Translations under genes and position numbers: made by a program | Assembly: GCA_030019255.1 (NCBI GenBank) | Contig: JASEFK010000010.1 | Location: forward strand, 23,017 to 87,016 | DNA length: 64,000 bases | Source: Actinomycetota bacterium | Lineage (GTDB): Bacteria > Actinomycetota > Geothermincolia > Geothermincolales > RBG-13-55-18 | Reading direction: 5' to 3' | In this document: positions 17,967-25,641 of the stretch, piece after piece | Layout of the letters: every line of letters begins with the position of its first letter | How positions within the stretch are numbered: the first letter of the stretch is position 1 | Notes under the pieces: generated by a model | Databases searched by the model: none | What the model was told of the DNA's origin: nothing | What the model saw: only the letters and a program-made list of their open reading frames with translations

Positions 17967-18797
17967 CTACCTGGAGGCCAGCTCCTCCAGCGGTATGCCC
18001 ATGTTCTCCCGTAGGAGCCTGGCCAGAAGGGGCAGGGACAGGTTCTCCGGCCCGTAGAGGATGCACTGTATCTCCGGCATGTAGAAGTAGAGAAGGGGCT
18101 GGGTGGTCAGCAGGGTCCTCCTCAACTCCTGGGCCACGGGGTGGGCATCGCCGAGCTCCAGGCTGGCCTTGCCCCAGCCGGGCACCAAGGAGTAGCGGAT
18201 GGCGTTGACCTTGAACTCCGCCCCCTGTGGCTGCTTGAACTGGTAGAGGTGGCAGAAGTACTTCATGACCCCGCTTCTCGAGGCCTCCACCTTCTGGCCC
18301 CGCAGGGTGAGGATGTGCTCCCCCCTCTCGGAGAGGCGGCAGGTGAGCTCGCTGTCCGTCTCCGAGAAATCGATCCCCGCCAGGAACTTGGGGTAGTTGT
18401 AGATGTCAATGCCGCCCCTCAAGGCCAGCTCGGTGGTCACCGGCAGGTGATGGATGTAAGTATGGAAAGCATTGCGTATCAGCTGGCGCAACAGGTTGTA
18501 TCCCGGCAGAGGAAGGATCTGGGGGTCGTTGAGCAGCACCCCGATGGCGAACTCGTTGTAGGGCTCTATGTCGGTGTCGTAGTACTCGAAAGCGGTGAGA
18601 TGAAGGGCACCGATCCCCGGAACTACCTGCGCCGGGGTATAACGTGGATCGGGGACCAGCCTCTTGAGGGCCGGGAGCGTGGCTGGAAAGACCGCGGTCA
18701 TCGACCGGGCGCTGCGGTAGAAAACCGGAAGCTTGACCGTTTTTCCCAGCAGGGTGGCTTCCACCTGCTCCACACCCTCGAAGAAATCGTGATGCAT
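17967..18797 (-). CDS. Acetoacetate decarboxylase family protein
   Basis: The 276-residue protein fits the acetoacetate decarboxylase superfamily in length and pattern: an N-terminal strand-rich part, LTAFEYYDTDIEPYNEFAIGVLL (shortened core EYYDTDIEPYNE), and the central GGIDIYNYPKFLAGID segment, where family members carry the catalytic Lys (here K in YPKF). Homologues act on beta-keto acids or other small carboxylates, so the substrate is open. It stands alone on the minus strand, with a long intergenic region upstream. Confidence 0.8.
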   Translation of the reverse strand: MHHDFFEGVEQVEATLLGKTVKLPVFYRSARSMTAVFPATLPALKRLVPDPRYTPAQVVPGIGALHLTAFEYYDTDIEPYNEFAIGVLLNDPQILPLPGYNLLRQLIRNAFHTYIHHLPVTTELALRGGIDIYNYPKFLAGIDFSETDSELTCRLSERGEHILTLRGQKVEASRSGVMKYFCHLYQFKQPQGAEFKVNAIRYSLVPGWGKASLELGDAHPVAQELRRTLLTTQPLLYFYMPEIQCILYGPENLSLPLLARLLRENMGIPLEELASR

Positions 18798-19445
18798 GGG
18801 ATCACCTCCTGTACCGACGTCTCATTTGATAGGTCGCAGCTTGGATTCTCCTCGCCTCCGTGGGACAGTTTCCCTCGTCCCGGCTTCACTTCCCGTTTCC
18901 TTCCAACCGGGGCAGCCGGCGGTGATGGAGTCCGGGATTCCCATCGGCCCACTCTCCCATCACCCTTACCCACCTTATTTTCTTCCACCCTTGCGTCTTT
19001 CGTAAACTTCCCATGGTGGAGATTCACCCAAGCCGCCATACTTTTGAAAATCCCGGTCAGGGCATCACTTTCGCTGGTCCACCTTTGCTCCACTTGGGCT
19101 GCTACGAACCTGATTATCACCAAGTAACCATGGGCGGTGAGCGGCATGATCCTCATGGGGGAGCGTGATCGTGGTCTTTGTGGGAATGTGCATCACGGTC
19201 TTCATCCGGGCGAGCCTACCGAAAGGGGATGCGATTGGGAGTTTCCCGGCGATGTGTTAGATTAATTTAAGGTAAAAGCGAAACCGAAAGAGGGTGCAAG
19301 GGGTTCCTGGAGGAACCTCATCGTCATACGGGCGCACGCCGAGCCGGACGAGGGAAGGGCCCAGCCTCTACAACCAGTATGGTTTATTCGACCGGCACGG
19401 ACACGTACCGGGTCGAGTTAAAGGAAAGTAAAGGAAAGGACAGCC
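18798..19445. other. Divergent intergenic region, no gene seen
   Basis: 648 bp separate two divergent genes. Visible items are a hairpin GGTTCCT/AGGAACC near 19300 and a purine-rich duplicated AAAGGAAAGTAAAGGAAAGG (about 19421-19441) just ahead of the activase start, which could supply its ribosome binding site. No supported small ORF. Confidence 0.4.
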
Positions 19446-20429
19446 ATGCGCGGATACCTGGGAGTGGACGTGGGTTCGGTGAGCACCAACCTGGTGCTCC
19501 TGGACGAGAACGGCGAGGTGGCCGCTTCCGTCTACCGGCGCACCATGGGACAGCCCATCCGTGCCGTACAGGAGGGACTGAAGGAGCTGGGGGCACAGCT
19601 CCCTCCCGACGTGGAGGTCCTGGGAGCGGGGACCACGGGGAGCGCCCGCCACCTGAGCGGCATCATCGTGGGAGCGGACATCGTGAAGAACGAGATAACC
19701 GCCCATGCCGTGGCCGCCCTGCACGTGGTCCCCGGGGTGCGCACGGTCCTGGAGATAGGCGGGCAGGACTCCAAGATAATCATCCTGCGGGACGGCATCG
19801 TGGTGGACTTCGCCATGAACACCGTGTGTGCCGCGGGGACGGGCTCCTTCCTGGATCACCAGGCGGCAAGGCTGAACATCCCCATCGAGGAGTTCGGCAC
19901 TTACGCGCTGCGGGCGGAGACGGGAGTGCAGATCGCCGGGCGTTGCTCGGTCTTCGCCGAGTCGGACATGATCCACAAACAGCAGGTGGGACACCCCATC
20001 GAGAACATCATCTACGGCCTGTGCGAGGCCCTGGTGCGCAACTATCTCAACAACCTGGCTAAGGGTAAGAGCATCGAGCCCCCGGTAGTCTTCCAGGGAG
20101 GGGTGGCGGCCAACGTGGGGATGAAGCGAGCCTTCGAGGAGGCCCTGGGGATGGAGGTGGTGGTGCCCAAACACTACAACGTCATGGGGGCCATCGGGGC
20201 AGCCCTTCTGGCACGGGAGCTCAACCCGGCGGTCACCAACTTCAAGGGTTTCCGGGTGACGGAGATCGACTACCGCACCTCCAGCTTCAACTGCAAGGGA
20301 TGCTCCAACAACTGCGAGATAGTGAAGATAATGGTGGAGGGGGAGACTCTGGCCCGCTGGGGCGGGCGCTGCGGCAAGTGGGAGGTGGACCTCCCGGGCG
20401 CCAGGGTGGAGCGGGCCGCCTCGCTGTAG
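19446..20429 (+). CDS. Acyl-CoA dehydratase activase (BcrA/BadF/HgdC family)
   Basis: A 327-residue ASKHA-fold ATPase. Nucleotide-binding motifs are YLGVDVGSVSTNLVLLD (about 4-20), GTTGSAR (about 62-68), IGGQDSK (about 99-105) and FQGGVAANVG. Conserved cysteines include C128 in NTVCAAGTG and C161-type GRCSVFAESDM, which coordinate the bridging 4Fe-4S cluster of the homodimer. Family members reductively activate 2-hydroxyacyl-CoA dehydratases or benzoyl-CoA reductases. An extra C-terminal cysteine set (CKGCSNNC, then GRCGKW) is seen in standalone activase-like proteins. No dehydratase subunits are nearby, so the target is unknown. The presence suggests anaerobic metabolism. Confidence 0.9.
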   Translation: MRGYLGVDVGSVSTNLVLLDENGEVAASVYRRTMGQPIRAVQEGLKELGAQLPPDVEVLGAGTTGSARHLSGIIVGADIVKNEITAHAVAALHVVPGVRTVLEIGGQDSKIIILRDGIVVDFAMNTVCAAGTGSFLDHQAARLNIPIEEFGTYALRAETGVQIAGRCSVFAESDMIHKQQVGHPIENIIYGLCEALVRNYLNNLAKGKSIEPPVVFQGGVAANVGMKRAFEEALGMEVVVPKHYNVMGAIGAALLARELNPAVTNFKGFRVTEIDYRTSSFNCKGCSNNCEIVKIMVEGETLARWGGRCGKWEVDLPGARVERAASL

Positions 20430-20524
20430 GAGCCCCGCTTCATTGGTAGGGCCGGTATCCCTAAAGGAAGATACCTCAAGCCCCGGTAATCAACGGAGGG
20501 GACCGGCGTTCCCCAGCTCGCGGT

Positions 20525-20716
20525 TCAATGGCTTTCCCGCAGGATGATGCGGTGGTCCAAGAGCTCCACCTCGGCGATGCGGGCGGAGAGGAGCTTCTGC
20601 TCGCCGAATACGTCCACCAGGAGGAGCTTCCCCTCCTCGGGGCGCACCTCCACGACGTCCTCCATGACCTTTTCCAGTTCCCCGCCCCGGTCTATGTAAA
20701 CGGCCGCCTCACACAT
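20525..20716 (-). CDS. cooT: CooT family nickel-binding protein
   Basis: A 63-residue protein starting MCEAAVYI, with the conserved Cys2 used for Ni(II) binding by the CooT dimer, then a small beta-fold with VMEDVVEVRPEEGKLLLVD and a C-terminal VELLDHRIIL. CooT-type proteins assist nickel delivery, classically to CO dehydrogenase; many homologues have unknown clients. It overlaps the end of the DUF3842 gene by 8 nt, so the two form one unit. Confidence 0.85.
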   Translation of the reverse strand: MCEAAVYIDRGGELEKVMEDVVEVRPEEGKLLLVDVFGEQKLLSARIAEVELLDHRIILRESH

Positions 20717-21155
20717 CCTTCTTAACCTCCTTGCCTTTCTCGACCTCCTCGCACATCTGTTTCACCATCTCCACCGCCTGCTCGATGAGCTTGGGCAGGG
20801 GAGTATCCCCGGTCCCCAGTATGTCGATACGGGGGTGGGTAAGGGGCAGGAGTATTTTCCTCCCCCGGGCGGAGGCGATGGCCTCGGCCATCCCCGGCGT
20901 GAGCTCCCCCATCATGGAGTTGGGGATGAGGATGGAAAGGCTTCCCATGATCACGTCGGCCTCCCCGATGCACACCCGGACTGCGTTCTCCCCCGTGGCT
21001 CCGCGGTTGGCCCGCGCCTTCATCATGTTTCCGGTGGCGATGGCGTTGGCTCCCAGGGCGATGATCTCCGTGTCTTCGGGGAGGTTGCGCCGGAGCTCCA
21101 GGACGATCTGGTGCCCAATGGATCCCCCCATTCCGTCCACTACGGCGATCTTCAT
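20709..21155 (-). CDS. DUF3842 family protein
   Basis: About 148 residues from the ATG at 21155, after AAGGAGCTGAG. The N-terminus MKIAVVDGMGGSIGHQIV resembles a Rossmann-like dinucleotide loop. The middle has ANRGATGENAV and GEADVIMGSLSILIPNSMMGE, characteristic of DUF3842. No biochemical function is established. Co-occurrence with CooT suggests a link to nickel or redox enzyme maturation, an inference from neighbourhood only. Confidence 0.85.
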   Translation of the reverse strand: MKIAVVDGMGGSIGHQIVLELRRNLPEDTEIIALGANAIATGNMMKARANRGATGENAVRVCIGEADVIMGSLSILIPNSMMGELTPGMAEAIASARGRKILLPLTHPRIDILGTGDTPLPKLIEQAVEMVKQMCEEVEKGKEVKKDV

Positions 21156-21260
21156 CTCAGCTCCTTGGTCGTGGTCCTTCCGGTCCAAGCCCTGTTAGGT
21201 GTTTTTTTACAGGCTATTGGGGCCAGGCCCTTTCACTGCTTCCCCTACTCCTCTTACCGC

Positions 21261-21593
21261 TCACTGCAGCCAGGTGCGGAATTCCTCCACGAAGGCCTGC
21301 TTGGGCCGCGCTCCCACCAGGCGCTTCACCGGCTCCCCCTTCTCGAAGAGGATCATGGTGGGGATGGACTGGATCTGGTAGTTGCGCGCCGTGGACATGG
21401 CCTCGTCCACGTTGAGCTTGCAGACCTTGATCTTGCCCTCCCACTCCTCGGCAGCCTCCTCGAGGATGGGGGCCATCATGCGGCAGGGACCACACCAGGG
21501 GGCCCAGAAGTCCACCAGGGTGGGCTTGTCGCTCTTCAGCACCTCCTGCTCGAAGTTCCCATCGTTGAGCTCTATTACCTTTCCGGCCACCAC
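21261..21593 (-). CDS. trxA: Thioredoxin
   Basis: 110 residues with the canonical active site WAPWCGPCRM (about 30-39), cis-proline SIPTM (about 74-78) and F-x-G motif ILFEKGEPVKRLVGA. A cytosolic disulfide reductant. It lies 54 bp downstream of the thioredoxin reductase gene on the same strand, an obvious functional pair. Confidence 0.97.
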   Translation of the reverse strand: MVAGKVIELNDGNFEQEVLKSDKPTLVDFWAPWCGPCRMMAPILEEAAEEWEGKIKVCKLNVDEAMSTARNYQIQSIPTMILFEKGEPVKRLVGARPKQAFVEEFRTWLQ

Positions 21594-21647
21594 ACACCTC
21601 CTCGCCGTTGTGACCCTTGATTATCTTGTTCGTGACCCTCGATCCAT

Positions 21648-22601
21648 TCACACGTAGGCCGTGCCCTTGAGGTTCTCCACGTGGAACTGGGCGTTGAGCG
21701 CCGCCCTCACCCCGTCCCCCACCGCGGCGGCCACCTGCCAGACGGCGCCGGCGCGGACGTCCCCTGCGGCGAAGACCCCGTTCATGCTGGTCCGCAGGTC
21801 GGCGTCAGTTATGATGAAGCCTCTCTCGTCAAGCTCCACCACGCCCCGGAGCTCCTCCGTGTTGGGAAGATTTCCCACATAGAGGAAGACACCGTCCACA
21901 GGTAGTTCCTCTTCCTCTCCGCCCTCGACGGGGGCCAGGATGAGACTCCTTACCTTCTCGTCGCCCCGGATCTCCTTTACCACTCTCTTCCACCTGAAGT
22001 CCATCTTGGGGTTGGAGAGCGCACGCTCCTGGAGGATCTTTCCAGCCCGCAGGCGGTCGCGGCGGTGCACGATGACCACCCTGCTGGCGAAACGGGTAAG
22101 GAAGAGGGCCTCCTCCACGGCGGAGTTGCCTCCGCCCACCACCGCCACCACGCCGTCCTTAAAGAAGGCCCCGTCGCAGGTGGCGCAATAGGAGACGCCG
22201 CGGCCGTGGAACTCCTCCTCCCCGGGGACCCCCAGCTTGGCTGGTCGCATGCCGGTGGCCAGGATGACGGCGTAGGCGCGGAGTTCGCCCTCCTCCGTCT
22301 CGAGGACCTTCTCCTCCCCCTCCTCCCGGAGGCCCAGGAGGGGGTTAAAGGAAGCTATACGCAGCCCGAAGCCCTCTGCCTGGCGCCGCATGCGGTCCAC
22401 CAGCTCGTACCCGGATATGCCCTCCGGGAAGCCGGGATAATTCTCAATGCGCTCAGTGAGGGCCGGGGCGCCGCCCGGGGACTGTTTCTCGATGAGCAGG
22501 GCGTTCATACGCGCCCGGGCCAAGTATATCCCCGCGGTAAGTCCCGCCGGGCCTCCGCCCACCACCACTACGTCCAGCACCTCGTTTGGTTTCTCTCCCA
22601 T
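21648..22601 (-). CDS. trxB: Thioredoxin-disulfide reductase
   Basis: A 317-residue flavoprotein. The FAD-binding GGGPAGLTAGIYLARA is near the start, the redox CATC is in VSYCATCDGAFF (about 135-146), a second nucleotide loop GGGNSAVEEALFL follows, and the C-terminal FAD motif is GVFAAGDVR. It transfers electrons from a nicotinamide (or another donor) to thioredoxin. The HRRDRLRA segment after the second loop is consistent with NADPH use. It is transcribed with trxA. Confidence 0.96.
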   Translation of the reverse strand: MGEKPNEVLDVVVVGGGPAGLTAGIYLARARMNALLIEKQSPGGAPALTERIENYPGFPEGISGYELVDRMRRQAEGFGLRIASFNPLLGLREEGEEKVLETEEGELRAYAVILATGMRPAKLGVPGEEEFHGRGVSYCATCDGAFFKDGVVAVVGGGNSAVEEALFLTRFASRVVIVHRRDRLRAGKILQERALSNPKMDFRWKRVVKEIRGDEKVRSLILAPVEGGEEEELPVDGVFLYVGNLPNTEELRGVVELDERGFIITDADLRTSMNGVFAAGDVRAGAVWQVAAAVGDGVRAALNAQFHVENLKGTAYV

Positions 22602-22938
22602 GCTTTAATCCCGCTTTTCCTCTCTTTTCCCGGCGGCTACCACGCCCCCGTGTCGCGTGCTGTGCCGTTCTCCTCACCCGATTAACTTGATTATTTCTTC
22701 GTTTCTTCGATTATAAACCACTGGGGACGGAACGACCTGTTCCACGTCATAGCCTGGAGGCATGGGGGTAGACGGGCGCCGGGATCGTGAGCCGGTTCCT
22801 ATTAGCGGGGCATGGGTGGACAGCGGGACCGATATTGCCAGGTTTGGAATCAGCTTATGTTGCCGTCTTCGCTCAAGGGGCGAGACGGGCAGAAGCGGGA
22901 GGGTCTAAAGAACCAGGTTTTGAACTAATTTTCCTTCA
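22602..22938. other. Intergenic region with REP-like palindrome
   Basis: No gene seen. At 22723-22743 is GGGGACGG followed by GGAAC/GTTCC arms, similar in style to the GGGGACAG palindrome at 14559. An AT-rich tract with TTTCTTCG direct repeats precedes it. Confidence 0.4.
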
Positions 22939-23120
22939 GGCTCCGCTGAACTTTTGGCTTTCATGCCGCCGGTCATCTGCCTGAACCTCGGACAGGGAGA
23001 GGGACTAACCCCAGATCTTTCCCTTCCCACTCCGCTGAACTTTTGGCTTTCATGCCGCCGGTCATCTGCCGGAAACCAGGGCAGGGAGTAGGTCTGACCC
23101 CAGATCCGTCCGGGGAGAGG
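22939..23120. repeat. Two tandem ~91-bp repeat units of a dispersed family
   Basis: The unit starts CTCCGCTGAACTTTTGG, continues TTCATGCCGCCGGTCATCTG, and ends near ACCCCAGATC. It occurs at about 22939-23029 and again at 23030-23110, then decays. A partial third copy at 25552-25595 (ACCTCGGACGAGGAGAGG, then GACCCCAGATCTG) shows the family is dispersed. The second unit encodes the C-terminal residues of the adjacent DUF5667-type gene. Confidence 0.7.
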
Positions 23121-23931
23121 GAAAGGGGCTGACCCCGGGTGTGCTTGGGGGCTTCGGCGTCTCGACGGGGGGCTGGGGAGGCGGCACCGGCGGAACGTCC
23201 TCCCGGGGCTTGCCCCCCTCCTCCCATTCCAATCCCATCTCCCACGGAGGTGGAACGGCCTCTCCCAGCTCCTGAAACGTCTCGTCCAGTTCGTGCCTGA
23301 GCGATTTCGCACCCTCAGCCGGCATCTGGAGTGCCAAGTCTCTGAGCTGGAGAAGCAGCCTTTCGAGAAGGGCCAGGGCACTGGACCGCACCTCGCCGGC
23401 TTTCTCTTCCGGAAGTCCAGCGCTCTCGCGGAGAGCGGAGCGGATGTCCGCGATCGCGTCGTGGGCCAGCCCCACATACCATCCGTTCATTTCCCTCTCC
23501 CCCGCGTACTTCAGCTCCTTCAGGCGCTTTTCGGCATGGGATAAACTGACGCCAGCCTCGCTTTCACCTCCGGGAGTGAAGGCGCTGTGGACGTTTTCCA
23601 GGAAACGCTTTACCGAATAAAGGGGGTTTCCAGGCATGGCGTAAGTTGACGCAACCCCCATGCTCACCAGCACGGCGAGCACGATCATCGCCGCCGCGAC
23701 GGCCCGAGGCCAGGTAACCCTCCGGCAGCGCAGCGGTACCACCGCGCTCTCCGCTCGTGCTTCTCCTTCCGCCTCGACCGTGGAATTCATCGCCATGGCG
23801 CGCAGGGCTTCCACCTGCGAGAGCAGGTCCTCCCTTATTTGGGCGGCTCTTTCGCTTGGCGGAATAGCGAGGCCCGCTCTCCGCACCTCCTCCTCGAGTT
23901 TCCTCGTCGAGGGCTTCATTTTTACGCTCAC
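23062..23931 (-). CDS. DUF5667-type membrane protein, probable anti-sigma partner
   Basis: 289 residues: a cytoplasmic N-terminal segment (about 1-72), one transmembrane helix (about 76-98) and an extracytoplasmic helical region typical of DUF5667 (YAMPGNPLYSVKRFLENVHSAFTP, core MPGNPLYSVKRFLE). A Pro-rich tail follows. It overlaps the ECF sigma gene by 4 nt, so it is probably the sigma regulator. The last roughly 20 residues are encoded by a dispersed repeat element, so the original C-terminus has probably been replaced. Confidence 0.75.
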   Translation of the reverse strand: MSVKMKPSTRKLEEEVRRAGLAIPPSERAAQIREDLLSQVEALRAMAMNSTVEAEGEARAESAVVPLRCRRVTWPRAVAAAMIVLAVLVSMGVASTYAMPGNPLYSVKRFLENVHSAFTPGGESEAGVSLSHAEKRLKELKYAGEREMNGWYVGLAHDAIADIRSALRESAGLPEEKAGEVRSSALALLERLLLQLRDLALQMPAEGAKSLRHELDETFQELGEAVPPPWEMGLEWEEGGKPREDVPPVPPPQPPVETPKPPSTPGVSPFPSPRTDLGSDLLPALVSGR

Positions 23932-24512
23932 CTCGTCTCGCGCTTAAGGGCTTTTCTGAGGGAAACCACAGCCCTGTGCTGGAGGGCCCTCACCGCGCCC
24001 GGGCTCCGGTCCATGATGGCAGCTGATTCCTTTACTGGATAGCCCTCGATGAACCTCAAGATGATGATTTCCCTCTGTTCAGGAGGAAGCCCCCTCACGG
24101 CCCTGTAGAGATCCTCGTACGTCATCAACCTCAATGTCTCATCCTCGGGATTACCCTCCGGGATAGGAGAGGGTTCTCCCTCCAGGCTTACGGTCGGCAG
24201 CCTCTCCGCGTTTCGCAGGTGCTCGGCCAAGACGTTGCGGGCTATCCCGTAGAGCCATCGGCCGATGGTCCCGCCCCTGTCCTCGAAGTTTCCTATGCTC
24301 TTCAGCGCCTGGGCAAAGACCTCTGAAGAGAGGTCATCCGCCACCTCCAGGTCACCGACGTGGAAATACATGTACCGCCTTATCCTCTCGAAGAACAGGT
24401 CGAACAGGGCCTCGAAGCCACCAGGCTCGTACTTCTTGGCCTTCCGGGCTATCTCTTCCAGCTCCTTTACGGAAGGCAGCCCTTTCATCGAAGGCGGTGC
24501 CTTCGCGCGCAT
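23928..24512 (-). CDS. ECF-type RNA polymerase sigma factor
   Basis: 194 residues with region 2 (YMYFHVGDLEVADDLSSEVF, then ALKSIGNF and RWLYGIARNVLAEHLR) and region 4 (LPPEQREIIILRFIEGY, then ESAAIMDRSPGAVRALQHRA). The start at 24512 has ACGGAG six bases upstream. Coupled to the downstream DUF5667 protein, it forms a sigma/membrane-regulator pair of a kind common in actinobacteria. Targets are unknown; the divergent secreted-protein gene is a candidate. Confidence 0.93.
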   Translation of the reverse strand: MRAKAPPSMKGLPSVKELEEIARKAKKYEPGGFEALFDLFFERIRRYMYFHVGDLEVADDLSSEVFAQALKSIGNFEDRGGTIGRWLYGIARNVLAEHLRNAERLPTVSLEGEPSPIPEGNPEDETLRLMTYEDLYRAVRGLPPEQREIIILRFIEGYPVKESAAIMDRSPGAVRALQHRAVVSLRKALKRETR

Positions 24513-24801
24513 GTTTTCTCCGTCCCACGTCCCGATCGCGACGTTGCTTTCTTTCTCAACATGTTTATCGGCACAAACCGCTTTTTGTTACTCGGCCGGA
24601 ATACCGCCTCCAGTACCCCACTTCCATCGCACCGCATGGAGCTGCATGGATAAGGGCCGGGCCTTTCCCGTAACAAAATCGCTTCTTCCTCCATGAACAG
24701 GGTGAGAGGCTTGAGAAAAACGGACCCGTTCGCGGCGGAAAAGCCCCCATCGGCAGAGGACATGCGATTTATGGCGCGAAGGATGCGAGGAGGTGGTGAA
24801 A

Positions 24802-25356
24802 ATGCGGAAGGGAACACGCGGTCGAGGAATCCCGGTGGTTATCATGGCCGTCCTGGCTTCCCTGCTCACGGCGGTGAGCGCCATGGCGTCCGGCGCTCTT
24901 CCCGAGGAACCCGCGGCGGCTGAGGAGCGCCCCGAGAAGGGCGTTACCATCCCGAAGGATCTGGAGGAGGTCCTTCAGAGGATTGACGCTTTGTTCGTGA
25001 GGTGCCTGGAGGTCCTGAACGGCGTCCTGGATAAGGTGGCCGAGGAGGCCCGCCACGCCATAGAGAGAGCCATCGGCCTGGTAACCAAGGCGCGCGAGTT
25101 TATGGCCAGCCTGAAGGTTCCGGCGAAGTGGGCGATTGAACCGGGAAGACCCGGGTTCGCTTACCCCGGAAGGGGAGCACCGCAGTCCCCGGAGGAAGGA
25201 GTACCTGGAGGAAGGTGTCCGGAGGAAGGGAGTCTTCTGATGCCGATACCGGACAAGGTACCCGAAAACATAACGGTACCGGACTGGGTGCCCGAGGGCA
25301 TGGTGCATGATCAGAGGGATTTGCCCGGACTGCCTGCGCGTCCCGGCCGTGAATAA
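24802..25356 (+). CDS. Secreted or surface helical protein, unknown function
   Basis: 184 residues from the ATG at 24802, eight bases after GAGGAGG. There is a basic N-terminus, a hydrophobic core IPVVIMAVLASLLTAVSAMA and a likely signal cleavage after AMA. The middle (about 45-105) is amphipathic helix (DLEEVLQRIDALFVRCLEVL), and the tail is Pro/Gly-rich. It is divergently transcribed from the ECF sigma operon, so it may be a target of that sigma. Not recognised as a known family. Confidence 0.6.
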   Translation: MRKGTRGRGIPVVIMAVLASLLTAVSAMASGALPEEPAAAEERPEKGVTIPKDLEEVLQRIDALFVRCLEVLNGVLDKVAEEARHAIERAIGLVTKAREFMASLKVPAKWAIEPGRPGFAYPGRGAPQSPEEGVPGGRCPEEGSLLMPIPDKVPENITVPDWVPEGMVHDQRDLPGLPARPGRE

Positions 25357-25490
25357 GACGTAGCCACCAGGCCGGTCTATGCGGCGGTGGGCCGATGTGA
25401 GTGGGGCATTGGGCCGTGCTGCGGTTGAAAATCCGTGTTGATGTGGGGCTCCCCACGCCCCCGCAGGCGGGAGAGCGTACCCAGGGGTTA

Positions 25491-25504
25491 ATACCCCGGG
25501 GTAT
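25491..25504. repeat. Perfect palindrome ATACCCCGGGGTAT
   Basis: A 14-bp perfect palindrome in the 285-bp gap after the secreted-protein gene. It matches the ATACCCC(TG)GGGGTAT core of the inverted repeat copy at 30144-30179, so it belongs to the same REP-like family. Confidence 0.55.
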
Positions 25505-25603
25505 AATATTCCAAGATCGGCCCTGTCATGGCCTCCGTTCAGTGGGGCACCCACCGGAACCTCGGACGAGGAGAGGTGTTGACCCCAGATCTGTTTCCCG
25601 GAA

Positions 25604-25639
25604 TACCCCCAGGGATATCACGATTCAAGACCTGACCCC
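25604..25639 (-). repeat. Inverted repeat copy A (GGGGTCAGGTCTTG family)
   Basis: 36 bp read on the minus strand as GGGGTCAGGTCTTGAATCG and onward to a CCCTGGGGGTA end. It matches 30144-30179 on the opposite strand at 35 of 36 positions. The two copies bracket about 4.5 kb with the CoxE/CoxD, HD and membrane protein genes. It lies just past the stop of the VWA gene. Confidence 0.8.
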
Positions 25640-25641
25640 TT

